Below are positions 1-5,125 of a stretch of 5,330 nucleotides of DNA, one piece after another (within the stretch, counting starts at the first letter, position 1; each line of letters begins with the position of its first letter). Source of the stretch: CAZUZD01 sp964624465 (lineage in GTDB: Bacteria > Planctomycetota > Planctomycetia > Isosphaerales > Isosphaeraceae); assembly GCA_964624465.1 (NCBI GenBank), contig CAZUZD010000401.1, positions 1 to 5,330 of the forward strand. Direction: 5' to 3'. Below the pieces are notes generated by a model. That model worked only from the letters and a program-made list of their open reading frames with translations. It searched no databases and was not told the DNA's origin. Both the position numbers and the translations under genes were made by a program.

Positions 1-645
1 GCGCACCCCGACGTCTACAACATGCTGCTCCAGATCATGGAGGAGGGCCGGCTGACCGACAGCTTCGGCCGCAACGTCGACTTCAAGAACACGATCATCA
101 TCATGACCACCAACGCCGGCGCCGAGGCCACCTCGACGACCAACGTCTTCGGCTTCGACCGGGGCCGTGATGATGCCGCCTCGTACGAGGAGATGAAGCA
201 CCGCCTGATGGCGGCCATCGAGAAGTACTTCCGGCCCGAGTTCCTGAACCGCCTCGACGACGTGATCGTCTTCCACCAGCTCAACCGCGACAATCTCAAG
301 CAGATCGTCGACATCGAGCTGTCGAAGGTCCGGTCGCGGCTCCGGGATCGCGGTTTGGAGCTGACCCTCACCGACGAGGCCAAGGAGTACATCATCGACA
401 AGGGCTTCAACCCCGACTACGGGGCCCGGCCCCTGCGGCGTGCGATCGAGAACATGATCGAGGACCCGCTCTCGGAGGAGATCCTCCGCGGCACCTTCAA
501 GGGCTTCGACCTGCTCAAGGTCACCCTGGGCGAGACCCCCGAGGGCGGCAAGAAGCTCGACTTCCTGCCCGCCCACAAGAGCGAGGAGCCCGTCGCCGCG
601 GCGGCCGCCCCCGCCCCCGCCGGGACCACCGGCTCGGAGGCCTGA
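1..645 (+). CDS. clpC: ATP-dependent Clp protease ATP-binding subunit ClpC, C-terminal part (5' end outside window)
   Basis: This is the last 214 residues of a Hsp100/ClpC unfoldase, which threads proteins into the ClpP protease in the cytoplasm. The frame is open from base 1, so the true start lies upstream. Visible from the N-terminal side are: the end of the second AAA+ domain starting AHPDVYNMLLQ; the sensor-1 asparagine in IMTTNAG (visible residue 38); an FGF tripeptide at visible residues 50-52, where ClpC proteins carry the VGF/LGF ClpP-docking loop; the arginine finger in FRPEFLNRLDD (Arg84); and the sensor-2 motif GARPLRRAIE (Arg143). The FGF loop argues for ClpC rather than the ClpP-independent ClpB. 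The last 25 or so residues are an Ala/Pro-rich, probably disordered tail. The Walker motifs and N-domain are not in the window. A strong hairpin follows 37 bases after the stop. Confidence 0.95.
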   Translation, partial: AHPDVYNMLLQIMEEGRLTDSFGRNVDFKNTIIIMTTNAGAEATSTTNVFGFDRGRDDAASYEEMKHRLMAAIEKYFRPEFLNRLDDVIVFHQLNRDNLKQIVDIELSKVRSRLRDRGLELTLTDEAKEYIIDKGFNPDYGARPLRRAIENMIEDPLSEEILRGTFKGFDLLKVTLGETPEGGKKLDFLPAHKSEEPVAAAAAPAPAGTTGSEA

Positions 646-682
646 GGCTCACCGCTTCAGCCCAGCTCGTGATCCGCTGAAC

Positions 683-724
683 CCGACGGCCCGTCCGACC
701 TCACCCGGTCGGGCGGGCCGTCGG
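683..724 (+). terminator. Long hairpin downstream of clpC, probable terminator
   Basis: An 18-bp stem (arms 683-700 and 707-724) closes on a 6-base loop, TCACCC. The arms are fully complementary apart from one T-G wobble. It begins 37 bases after the clpC stop. There is no T-run after it, so it is not a canonical intrinsic terminator. In very GC-rich genomes strong hairpins without a U-tract often sit at gene ends, and they may terminate transcription or protect the 3' end. The stem is symmetric, so it could act on either strand between the convergent genes. Confidence 0.65.
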
Positions 725-954
725 CGTTCCGGGCCGCTCGTCCGGGTGGGCCGAGGGGCCGGGTCGGTGGCCTCCGGACCGTCGTCGTGGCCACGCGGAC
801 GCTCAGGCCACGCCACCCGGGAAGTCGGTCCGATGCTGGGGATCCGGGCTCCGTGGCCGGGACCCGGGCGGCCCGGCAGCTCCTCACTGGAGACGTGCGC
901 TGCCCCCCCGACACTCGCCCGTTTCCGGTAGTGCCCCGGGTGCCCGGGTTCCGC

Positions 955-1017
955 CTGGCGGAGCCCGGATTCGGTGGCCTCCGCATCGTCGACGTGGTCA
1001 GGCTCCGCCAGACCACG
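955..1017. repeat. Nested inverted repeats (GGCGGAGCC / GGCTCCGCC)
   Basis: CTGGCGGAGCC at 955-965 is exactly complementary to GGCTCCGCCAG at 1001-1011, an 11-bp arm with a 35-base loop. A competing smaller hairpin pairs CGTGGTC (993-999) with GACCACG (1011-1017) around AGGCTCCGCCA. The two structures share bases and cannot form at once. This is probably a dispersed intergenic palindrome. Function unknown. Confidence 0.5.
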
Positions 1018-1036
1018 GCACACCGGACCCGGTTTC

Positions 1037-1068
1037 GTAGGGCGGATCAGCGCAGCGTCATCCGCCGC
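1037..1068 (+). repeat. REP-like palindrome, copy 1 (GTAG-headed)
   Basis: The unit starts with GTAG (1037-1040). A palindrome follows at once, with stem GGCGGAT (1041-1047) pairing ATCCGCC (1060-1066) around CAGCGCAGCGTC. A GTAG or similar tetranucleotide 5' of an imperfect palindrome is the hallmark of REP sequences moved by RAYT (TnpA-REP) transposases. The core also resembles the widespread intergenic palindromes with an AGCGCAGCGT centre. A near-identical copy lies in inverse orientation at 1248-1280. No RAYT gene is in the window. Confidence 0.6.
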
Positions 1069-1082
1069 GTTCGCAGCGAAAG

Positions 1083-1106
1083 CCGCACGAATGATCCCTC
1101 GTGCGG
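1083..1106. repeat. Short perfect hairpin in the repeat cluster
   Basis: CCGCACGA (1083-1090) pairs perfectly with TCGTGCGG (1099-1106) across an 8-base loop, ATGATCCC. It lies between the two REP-like copies. It may be a structural part of the composite element or a chance GC-rich dyad. No flanking gene uses it directly. Confidence 0.4.
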
Positions 1107-1134
1107 GTCACGGGCCCGGCGTCCGAGCCGACCC

Positions 1135-1193
1135 GGTGGATCGCGCGATCGCTGATCCACCCGACACCAGGACTGGCTCATGTCGGGCGGATC
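1135..1193. repeat. Alternating hairpins of a second repeat family (TGTCGGGYGGATC)
   Basis: GGTGGATC (1135-1142) pairs with GATCCACC (1154-1161) around an 11-base loop containing the palindrome GCGATCGC. The right arm extends to GATCCACCCGACA (1154-1166), which pairs with TGTCGGGCGGATC (1181-1193) across 14 bases with one wobble position. The two hairpins share the 1154-1161 arm and are therefore mutually exclusive. A third matching arm, TGTCGGGTGGATC, lies at 1296-1308. Confidence 0.5.
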
Positions 1194-1247
1194 TGCCGCC
1201 GGCAGCGGCGCAATTCACCACACCAGATGGGACGCCACCGACCCGTC

Positions 1248-1280
1248 GCGGCGGATGACGCTGGCGCTGATCCGCCCTAC
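1248..1280 (-). repeat. REP-like palindrome, copy 2 (inverted)
   Basis: Read on the minus strand this unit begins GTAG (1280-1277) and repeats copy 1 (1037-1068) base for base apart from one extra base in the loop: 32 of 33 positions match. The two copies face each other with their GTAG heads outward, 179 bases apart. That is the arrangement of a BIME or REPIN. I see no target-site duplication flanking the 1037-1280 unit, which argues against an ordinary terminal-inverted-repeat MITE. Confidence 0.6.
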
Positions 1281-1295
1281 CTGGGAAGGGACTTT

Positions 1296-1308
1296 TGTCG
1301 GGTGGATC
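1296..1308. repeat. Isolated arm of the TGTCGGGYGGATC family
   Basis: TGTCGGGTGGATC here is the exact reverse complement of GATCCACCCGACA at 1154-1166. It differs by one base from the direct copy at 1181-1193. It sits 43 bases beyond the stop of the minus-strand CsrA-like gene, so it could be part of that transcript's 3' structure. Confidence 0.4.
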
Positions 1309-1351
1309 GTCGTAGGAAGCGTCGCAACGCCACCGGGCCAGAGGACCGGGC

Positions 1352-1732
1352 TCAGGCGGCGGTGGTGCCGGTGGGCTCGGGGACGGGGTCGTCCTCGTGG
1401 GGGCCGGTGCGGGCGTCCTCGCGGCGGATGCCGAAGGAGCGGGGGCCGGCCAGGCGGATCTTGACCTTGTCGCCGGCGACCTCGGTCACCAGGATCGCCA
1501 GCAGGTCGCCGTCGTGGTCGAGCAGGAACGGCCGGCCGCCGCGGCGGGCCAGGGCGAAGGTGACGGCCAGGTCGCCTTCGAGCTGGGCCCAGAGCCACAC
1601 GGCGTCGGGCTCGACCTCCACGACTTCGAGGAGGAAGGTGCGGCCGAAGTGGTCGATCTCGGTCCGCTCGCCGGGCCGGCGGGTCAGACTCAGGCCGCGA
1701 TAGGGCCCGCGGGGGCGCTGGGGCATCGGCAT
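1352..1732 (-). CDS. CsrA-like protein made of two fused CsrA units
   Basis: This is a 126-residue protein of the CsrA/RsmA family, whose members bind GGA motifs in mRNA and control translation. Residues 14-22 read LSLTRRPGE, matching the conserved first strand of CsrA (LILTRRVGE in E. coli). Residues 75-107 align without gaps to E. coli CsrA 15-47, including GD, the V-G-V-I pattern, the proline, and RREDA in place of HREEI, so Arg104 matches the RNA-contacting Arg44. Residues 30-60 look like a second, diverged copy of the middle strands (FLLEVVEVEPDAVWLWA). Normal CsrA is about 60 residues and works as a dimer. This length and order suggest two units in one chain, plus an acidic/Pro-rich tail at 108-126. 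The start at 1732 is preferred over 1747 because GGAGG lies 8 bases upstream of it, and the longer form would place that SD inside the coding region. Confidence 0.75.
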   Translation of the reverse strand: MPMPQRPRGPYRGLSLTRRPGERTEIDHFGRTFLLEVVEVEPDAVWLWAQLEGDLAVTFALARRGGRPFLLDHDGDLLAILVTEVAGDKVKIRLAGPRSFGIRREDARTGPHEDDPVPEPTGTTAA

Positions 1733-1740
1733 CGGGGCAA

Positions 1741-1745
1741 CCTCC
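1741..1745 (-). promoter_or_regulatory. Ribosome binding site that sets the CsrA-like start
   Basis: GGAGG on the minus strand lies 8 bases upstream of the ATG at 1732. The other genes in the window have no clear SD, so a perfect one here stands out. The context ACATGGAGGT also matches 8 of 10 positions of the CsrA-preferred consensus (ACARGGAUGU), so the same bases could be a CsrA-family operator. An SD always contains GGA, so this overlap alone is weak evidence. Confidence 0.6.
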
Positions 1746-1757
1746 ATGTTGAGCGTG

Positions 1758-1789
1758 CCGCACTCCGTTGCGGTGCCGGCGGACCGGCA
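1758..1789 (-). promoter_or_regulatory. Two leader hairpins upstream of the CsrA-like gene, one with ANGGA in its loop
   Basis: Read on the minus strand, TGCCGG-TCCG-CCGGCA (1789-1774) is a 6-bp stem with a tetraloop. It is followed by CCGCA-ACGGAG-TGCGG (1773-1758), a 5-bp stem with a 6-base loop. The second loop displays ACGGA, the ANGGA core that CsrA proteins recognise in apical loops. Its GGA starts 21 bases upstream of the GGA in the Shine-Dalgarno site. The paired layout suggests translational control by a CsrA protein, possibly autoregulation. Confidence 0.45.
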
Positions 1790-1799
1790 ATGCCCCTGG

Positions 1800-1829
1800 A
1801 AATTACCGGGCCGGAAAAGCCCCTGTCAA
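1800..1829 (-). promoter_or_regulatory. Candidate sigma-70-type promoter of the CsrA-like gene
   Basis: On the minus strand a perfect TTGACA (1829-1824) is followed after 18 bases by TAATTT (1805-1800), a partial -10 match (3 of 6). An AT tract, AAATTTTTTCA, lies directly upstream of the -35 where an UP element would be, and it overlaps the stop of the MMPL gene. In such GC-rich surroundings this island is conspicuous. Transcription would start near 1793, giving a leader of about 60 bases. Confidence 0.5.
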
Positions 1830-1839
1830 TGAAAAAATT

Positions 1840-4458
1840 TCAAGGCTCGGCTTGACGCCCGGGGAAGATCAGCGGGGCCGGCGAGCTCGCCATCAGGCCG
1901 GCGGCCTGGGACTCGGACGCGGGCGTGGGTGCCGGCGCGTCGTCGGCGGCCGGGCGGCGGGGGGGGCGGCGGCCGGCGGGGTTGGGGCGGTCGCCGTGGG
2001 CCCGGGTCGGCACGTCCAGGTCGGCCGACGGCCGCATCCGGTGCCAGAGCACCACGAACGCCGGCACCAGGATCGGCCGCACCACGAAGGTGTCCAGCAG
2101 CACGCCCAGGCCGAGCGCGAAGCCCAGCTCCTTGAGCGTCGTCAGGGTGCCGAAGAGCATGGCCAGGAACGTGCCAGCCATGATCGCCCCGCACGAGCTG
2201 ATGATGCCGCCGGTGTGCGCGATCGCCCGCCGGGTGCCCTCCACCGGCCCGTACTTCTCCTCCTCCTCGATGACCCGCGACATCAGGAAGATGTTGTAGT
2301 CCTCGCCCACCGCCACCAGGATCACGAACAGGAAGAAGCCGACCTTCCAGTCCAGCCCGATCCAGGGCCCCGGCCCGGTGTGCAGCGCCCGGAAGACCAG
2401 CTCGGTGGCGCCCAGCGACGCCAGGTAGCCGATCAGCACGGTGGCGATCAGGTACAGGCAGATTCCCGGCCGCCGCAGCAGCACGACGAGGATGCCGTAG
2501 ACGCCCAGCGTCACCAGCACGTACATCCGCCGCTCGTCGGTGGTCGTCACCCGCTTCAGGTCGTCGATCTCGACCGTGGTGCCGGCCAGGCCGAACCCGG
2601 CGCCCTCGAGCGAGGCGCCCGGCAGCAGGGCGTCGGTCAGGGTGGCCTCGACCCGGTTCAGGGCCTTCATCCCCTCCTCGGAGAACGGGCTGACCTGGAA
2701 GACGAGGTCGATGCGGGTGATGTGGTTGCGGTCGGCTTCGGCCACCGCCGGGCTCAGGCTCACGTAGCGGTCGAAGGCCCGCGCCTGCGTGTCGCGCTGG
2801 ATCTTCTCGATGCCGGCCTGCAACCCCTGGCCCATCTGGCCCACGCGGCCCAGCAGGCCGCCGCGGGCGGGCTCGGTGGCGGCCGTCGGGGCCGCGGCGT
2901 CGGGGGACTCGACCATCGGCAGCATCCTGAGCGGCTGCCCCAGGGGCCGCGCCAGCGAGCGCACCTCGGCGACGTCGGGCAGGGCGGCCAGCCGGGCGCT
3001 CAGGGCCCGCACGGCGTCGAGGCCGCGGGCGGTGCGGAAGTCGATGCGGGGGTGGTGGATCAGGACCGTCGTCGGTCCCGTCTCCCCCTCGGGGTAGTAC
3101 TGCTGGAACAGCCGGGTGCCCACCACGCTGGGCTGGTTCGGGCCCAGGTCGCTGAGCATGTCGTAGCTGGCCTTCGTCTGCGTACCCACCCAGGCGAACG
3201 GCGCCAGCACCAGCAGGCTGGCGACCAGGATCGGCAGCGGGTGCCGCACGACGACGTCGGCCACCCGGGCCCAGAAGCCGAACATCGGCGTCTCCTCAAG
3301 GCCCTCGGCCTCGGGGTCGGCGCCGGCGTGGTGGTGCGGCGGCTGGAACGGCCAGAACACGGCGTTGCCCAGCACCTTCAGGAGCACCGGCGCCAGCGTC
3401 AGGGCGGCGACCAGCGCGATGGCCAGGCTCACGGCGATCGCCGGCCCGGTGTACTGGATCTTGGCGAACGTCGAGAACCAGAGCATGCCCAGGCCCAGGA
3501 TCACCGTGCCGGCGCTGGCGACCAGCGCGCCGCCGACCTGGCGGATCGACTCGGCGATCGCGTCGTCGCGGCTCAGGCCACGGGCGAGCTCCTCGCGGTA
3601 GCGGGCGATCAGGAACAGGCAGTAGTCGGTGCCGGCGCCGAAGAGCACGACGATCACGAAGACCTTCGTGACGTTGATCACCTGGAAGTGGAACGGCGGC
3701 CGGGCCATCAGCGCGATCAGCATCAGGGCCGTCCAGGCCGACAGCGCGATGGTCGCCAGCGGGATCAGGGCCAGGATCGGCGAGCGGTAGACGACCAGCA
3801 AGATGACCACGACCAGCACGATGGTGGCGACGGTGGTCGCCTCGACGCTCTCGTTGGCCGCGGTGTTCGAGTCGCGGCCCACGGCCGCCGAGCCGGTGAT
3901 CGCCAGCGTCAGGCCGGCGGGCGCCTCGGGGCGGAGTTTGTCCAGCTCGTCGAGGATCTCGCTGGTGGCCACCCGGGCGACCTTCGAGACGAACGTGCCG
4001 TTGAGCGTCACGGCCGTCAGCGCCAGCTCGCCGGGGCCGTTCGGGTTCCGCTTGCGGAGCCGGGAGCCGATGGTGCGGTCGTCGGGCCCGACGACCTGCT
4101 TGATGCCGAGGTTCAGCGACTCGCCGCCGACCTGCCGCACGGGCTCGGCCTTGAGCGCCCGGAGCATGCCGCCCAGGCGGTCGACGATGAACGTCAGGTC
4201 GGCCTCGGAGAGCGGCGCGTCGGCGCGCTCGGCCAGCACGATCACCGAGGCCCCGCCGATGTCGGCCGGGAACCCGCGCTCCAGCAGGCCGCGGCCCACC
4301 ACGCTGGGGTACTCGGGCGGGAAGAACCGGACGTCATCGTCGCGGCTGACGGCGCTCCAGGGCGGTGCGATCAGGGACAGGCCGGCCGCGAAGGCCAGCC
4401 AGCCCAGCACCACCACCCAGCCCCGCCGGGTCACGAGCTCGGCAATCGATCGAAACAT
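1840..4458 (-). CDS. MMPL-family RND transporter
   Basis: This 872-residue inner-membrane transporter belongs to the MMPL branch of the RND superfamily, which uses the proton gradient to export lipids or other hydrophobic substrates. Twelve membrane segments can be read: about 14-31, 208-224, 228-250, 262-285, 308-327, 338-360, 408-425, 643-660, 664-688, 703-726, 749-770 and 776-803. Two large extracytoplasmic domains lie at about 32-205 and 430-640. Both halves keep the Asp-Tyr pair of the proton relay: Asp278-Tyr279 in GAGTDYCLFLIARYRE and Asp720-Tyr721 in VAVGEDYNIFLMSR. The protein is complete. The start (MFRSIAELVTRRGWVVV) matches the family's usual cytoplasmic N-terminus just before TM1, although no clear SD precedes it. 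The last 62 residues are a Pro/Ala/Arg-rich cytoplasmic tail with no recognisable fold, and residues 371-390 form a His/acidic linker. The substrate cannot be told from sequence. No membrane-fusion or outer-membrane partner is visible. Confidence 0.93.
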   Translation of the reverse strand: MFRSIAELVTRRGWVVVLGWLAFAAGLSLIAPPWSAVSRDDDVRFFPPEYPSVVGRGLLERGFPADIGGASVIVLAERADAPLSEADLTFIVDRLGGMLRALKAEPVRQVGGESLNLGIKQVVGPDDRTIGSRLRKRNPNGPGELALTAVTLNGTFVSKVARVATSEILDELDKLRPEAPAGLTLAITGSAAVGRDSNTAANESVEATTVATIVLVVVILLVVYRSPILALIPLATIALSAWTALMLIALMARPPFHFQVINVTKVFVIVVLFGAGTDYCLFLIARYREELARGLSRDDAIAESIRQVGGALVASAGTVILGLGMLWFSTFAKIQYTGPAIAVSLAIALVAALTLAPVLLKVLGNAVFWPFQPPHHHAGADPEAEGLEETPMFGFWARVADVVVRHPLPILVASLLVLAPFAWVGTQTKASYDMLSDLGPNQPSVVGTRLFQQYYPEGETGPTTVLIHHPRIDFRTARGLDAVRALSARLAALPDVAEVRSLARPLGQPLRMLPMVESPDAAAPTAATEPARGGLLGRVGQMGQGLQAGIEKIQRDTQARAFDRYVSLSPAVAEADRNHITRIDLVFQVSPFSEEGMKALNRVEATLTDALLPGASLEGAGFGLAGTTVEIDDLKRVTTTDERRMYVLVTLGVYGILVVLLRRPGICLYLIATVLIGYLASLGATELVFRALHTGPGPWIGLDWKVGFFLFVILVAVGEDYNIFLMSRVIEEEEKYGPVEGTRRAIAHTGGIISSCGAIMAGTFLAMLFGTLTTLKELGFALGLGVLLDTFVVRPILVPAFVVLWHRMRPSADLDVPTRAHGDRPNPAGRRPPRRPAADDAPAPTPASESQAAGLMASSPAPLIFPGRQAEP

Positions 4459-4560
4459 GCTCGATAGTCGCTGGCCAGAGGAATCGTGGGGAACCGGACC
4501 GGGGGGAGCCGCACCGGCCGCATCCAGGCCGCGAGCGCATCGAAGGTCGCCGATCGTCGC

Positions 4561-4589
4561 AACTTAAGTGACGTGGCGTGCACTGTCAA
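4561..4589 (-). promoter_or_regulatory. Candidate promoter of the MMPL gene
   Basis: On the minus strand a perfect TTGACA (4589-4584) is followed, 17 bases on, by TAAGTT (4566-4561), a 3-of-6 match to the -10. Transcription would start near 4554, leaving a leader of about 95 bases before the ATG at 4458. An 8-base palindrome, ACTTAAGT (4562-4569), overlaps the -10 and could be a half-operator or chance. The -35 is identical to that proposed for the CsrA-like gene. Confidence 0.45.
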
Positions 4590-4600
4590 AGCCAGAATCT

Positions 4601-4628
4601 TTCAACGGCTTGCCTGACCGCCTACAAT
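4601..4628 (+). promoter_or_regulatory. Candidate promoter of the 131-residue gene
   Basis: TACAAT (4623-4628) matches the -10 consensus at 5 of 6 positions. TTCAAC (4601-4606), 16 bases upstream, is a weak -35 (3 of 6). Transcription would start near 4635 and give a leader of about 50 bases to the ATG at 4686. It points away from the MMPL promoter without overlapping it. It also argues against the upstream GTG at 4578 as a start, because that would put the promoter inside the gene. Confidence 0.4.
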
Positions 4629-4685
4629 GAATGTGTCGGTCGTTCCGGATGCGTCCCCGCGGGACGCGCTCCTCGGGTACCCAGA

Positions 4686-5081
4686 ATGTCGGAGTTCGCA
4701 GCCCGCCCCAGTCACGCGCTCAGTAAGCAATGGACGGGCCGACTGGCGCATTTTCGTGGCCACCGCAATGATGAGCACCGCGAGGCGCTGCTGGCCGAAG
4801 CCCATCGCTTCGTGGGCCTGCACCTCGAGGACGCCCTGGCGCGCTCGCCCTTCTGGGCCGAGAGCCCCCTGGCCCGCCGCGTCGCCGTGCTGCTTTACCT
4901 CGTCGATCGCGGGGTGGTGGGCCGCAAGGTTTGCCGGGGCCGCGCCGTTTACGAGGTGACCCCGGACGCCGAAGTCCGCGTCGCCGCCCAGCCTGGCCTC
5001 GCCGCCTACCTCGCCCCCACGCTCGACCTGCTCGCGGCACTCCGCGAGGACCAGGCGCGCCGCGGGCTCGCCGCCGAGTGA
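4686..5081 (+). CDS. Unrecognised 131-residue protein with a possible winged-helix segment
   Basis: I do not recognise a named family. The frame has strong G/C third-position bias from the ATG onward and looks coding. Residues 29-53 are an Arg/His/Glu-rich helix. Residues 62-92 follow the pattern of a DNA-binding winged helix: a helix with LLYLVDRG, then VVGRKV, a turn, and RAVYEVTP. This resembles the strand-turn-strand wing of MarR/PadR/ArsR-type regulators, but the earlier helices of the fold are not obvious. Residues 105-126 form another amphipathic helix. There is no signal peptide or membrane segment. The frame stays open upstream to a GTG at 4578, but that extension is Cys-rich, overlaps the candidate promoter and is unlike the rest, so 4686 is preferred. 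No SD is visible. Being divergent from the MMPL gene, it could regulate it; that is speculation. Confidence 0.6.
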   Translation: MSEFAARPSHALSKQWTGRLAHFRGHRNDEHREALLAEAHRFVGLHLEDALARSPFWAESPLARRVAVLLYLVDRGVVGRKVCRGRAVYEVTPDAEVRVAAQPGLAAYLAPTLDLLAALREDQARRGLAAE

Positions 5082-5100
5082 TCCGCTCCCGCCGGGCCTT

Positions 5101-5125
5101 TCCTGGCTTGTAAAAACTGCCAGGA
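5101..5125. terminator. Hairpin with A-rich loop after the 131-residue gene
   Basis: TCCTGGC (5101-5107) pairs exactly with GCCAGGA (5119-5125) across the loop TTGTAAAAACT. It starts 20 bases past the stop codon, where a terminator is expected, but no T-run follows on either strand. It may be a weak terminator or the binding site of a dimeric regulator. Confidence 0.35.

Larger units (their letters stand above)
725..1351. other. Gene-free intergenic region rich in palindromic repeats
   Basis: About 630 bases lie between the clpC terminator hairpin and the stop of the convergent CsrA-like gene. Several open frames cross it in many phases. None looks like a protein: they are Arg/Pro/Gly-rich, overlap each other on both strands, show no known motif and run through palindromic repeats. 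The segment 725-950 holds only short GC-rich repeats such as GGCCACGC at about 788 and 811. From 955 to 1308 inverted repeats are dense and are listed separately. I see no RNA gene and no clear promoter. Confidence 0.7.

Noticed and set aside
649..1258. Several open frames of 60-124 codons in the clpC-csrA intergenic region
   Set aside because: They are Arg/Pro/Gly-rich, overlap on both strands, lack ribosome sites and run through palindromic repeats. They are expected by chance at this GC content.
1037..1280. A CRISPR array or classic MITE
   Set aside because: There are no regularly spaced direct repeats. The repeats are inverted, each is itself palindromic, and no target-site duplication flanks the unit.
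1733..1747. ATG at 1747 as start of the CsrA-like gene
   Set aside because: The GGAGG that fits the ATG at 1732 would lie inside the coding region, and no SD precedes the ATG at 1747.
1215..1855. Overlapping open frames on both strands across the CsrA-like gene
   Set aside because: They are Arg/Pro-rich or Gly/Ala-rich low-complexity products, whereas the minus frame ending at 1352 shows conserved CsrA motifs and has an SD and promoter.
1768..4467. An 899-codon open frame on the plus strand across the whole MMPL gene
   Set aside because: It is the antisense shadow of the transporter. The product is a Gln/His/Arg/Gly/Asp-rich string with no domain or membrane segment, while the minus strand gives a textbook MMPL protein with both Asp-Tyr pairs.
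4578..4685. GTG-initiated N-terminal extension of the 131-residue protein
   Set aside because: It covers the candidate promoter and has a Cys-rich composition unlike the rest. Coding bias becomes clear only around the ATG at 4686.
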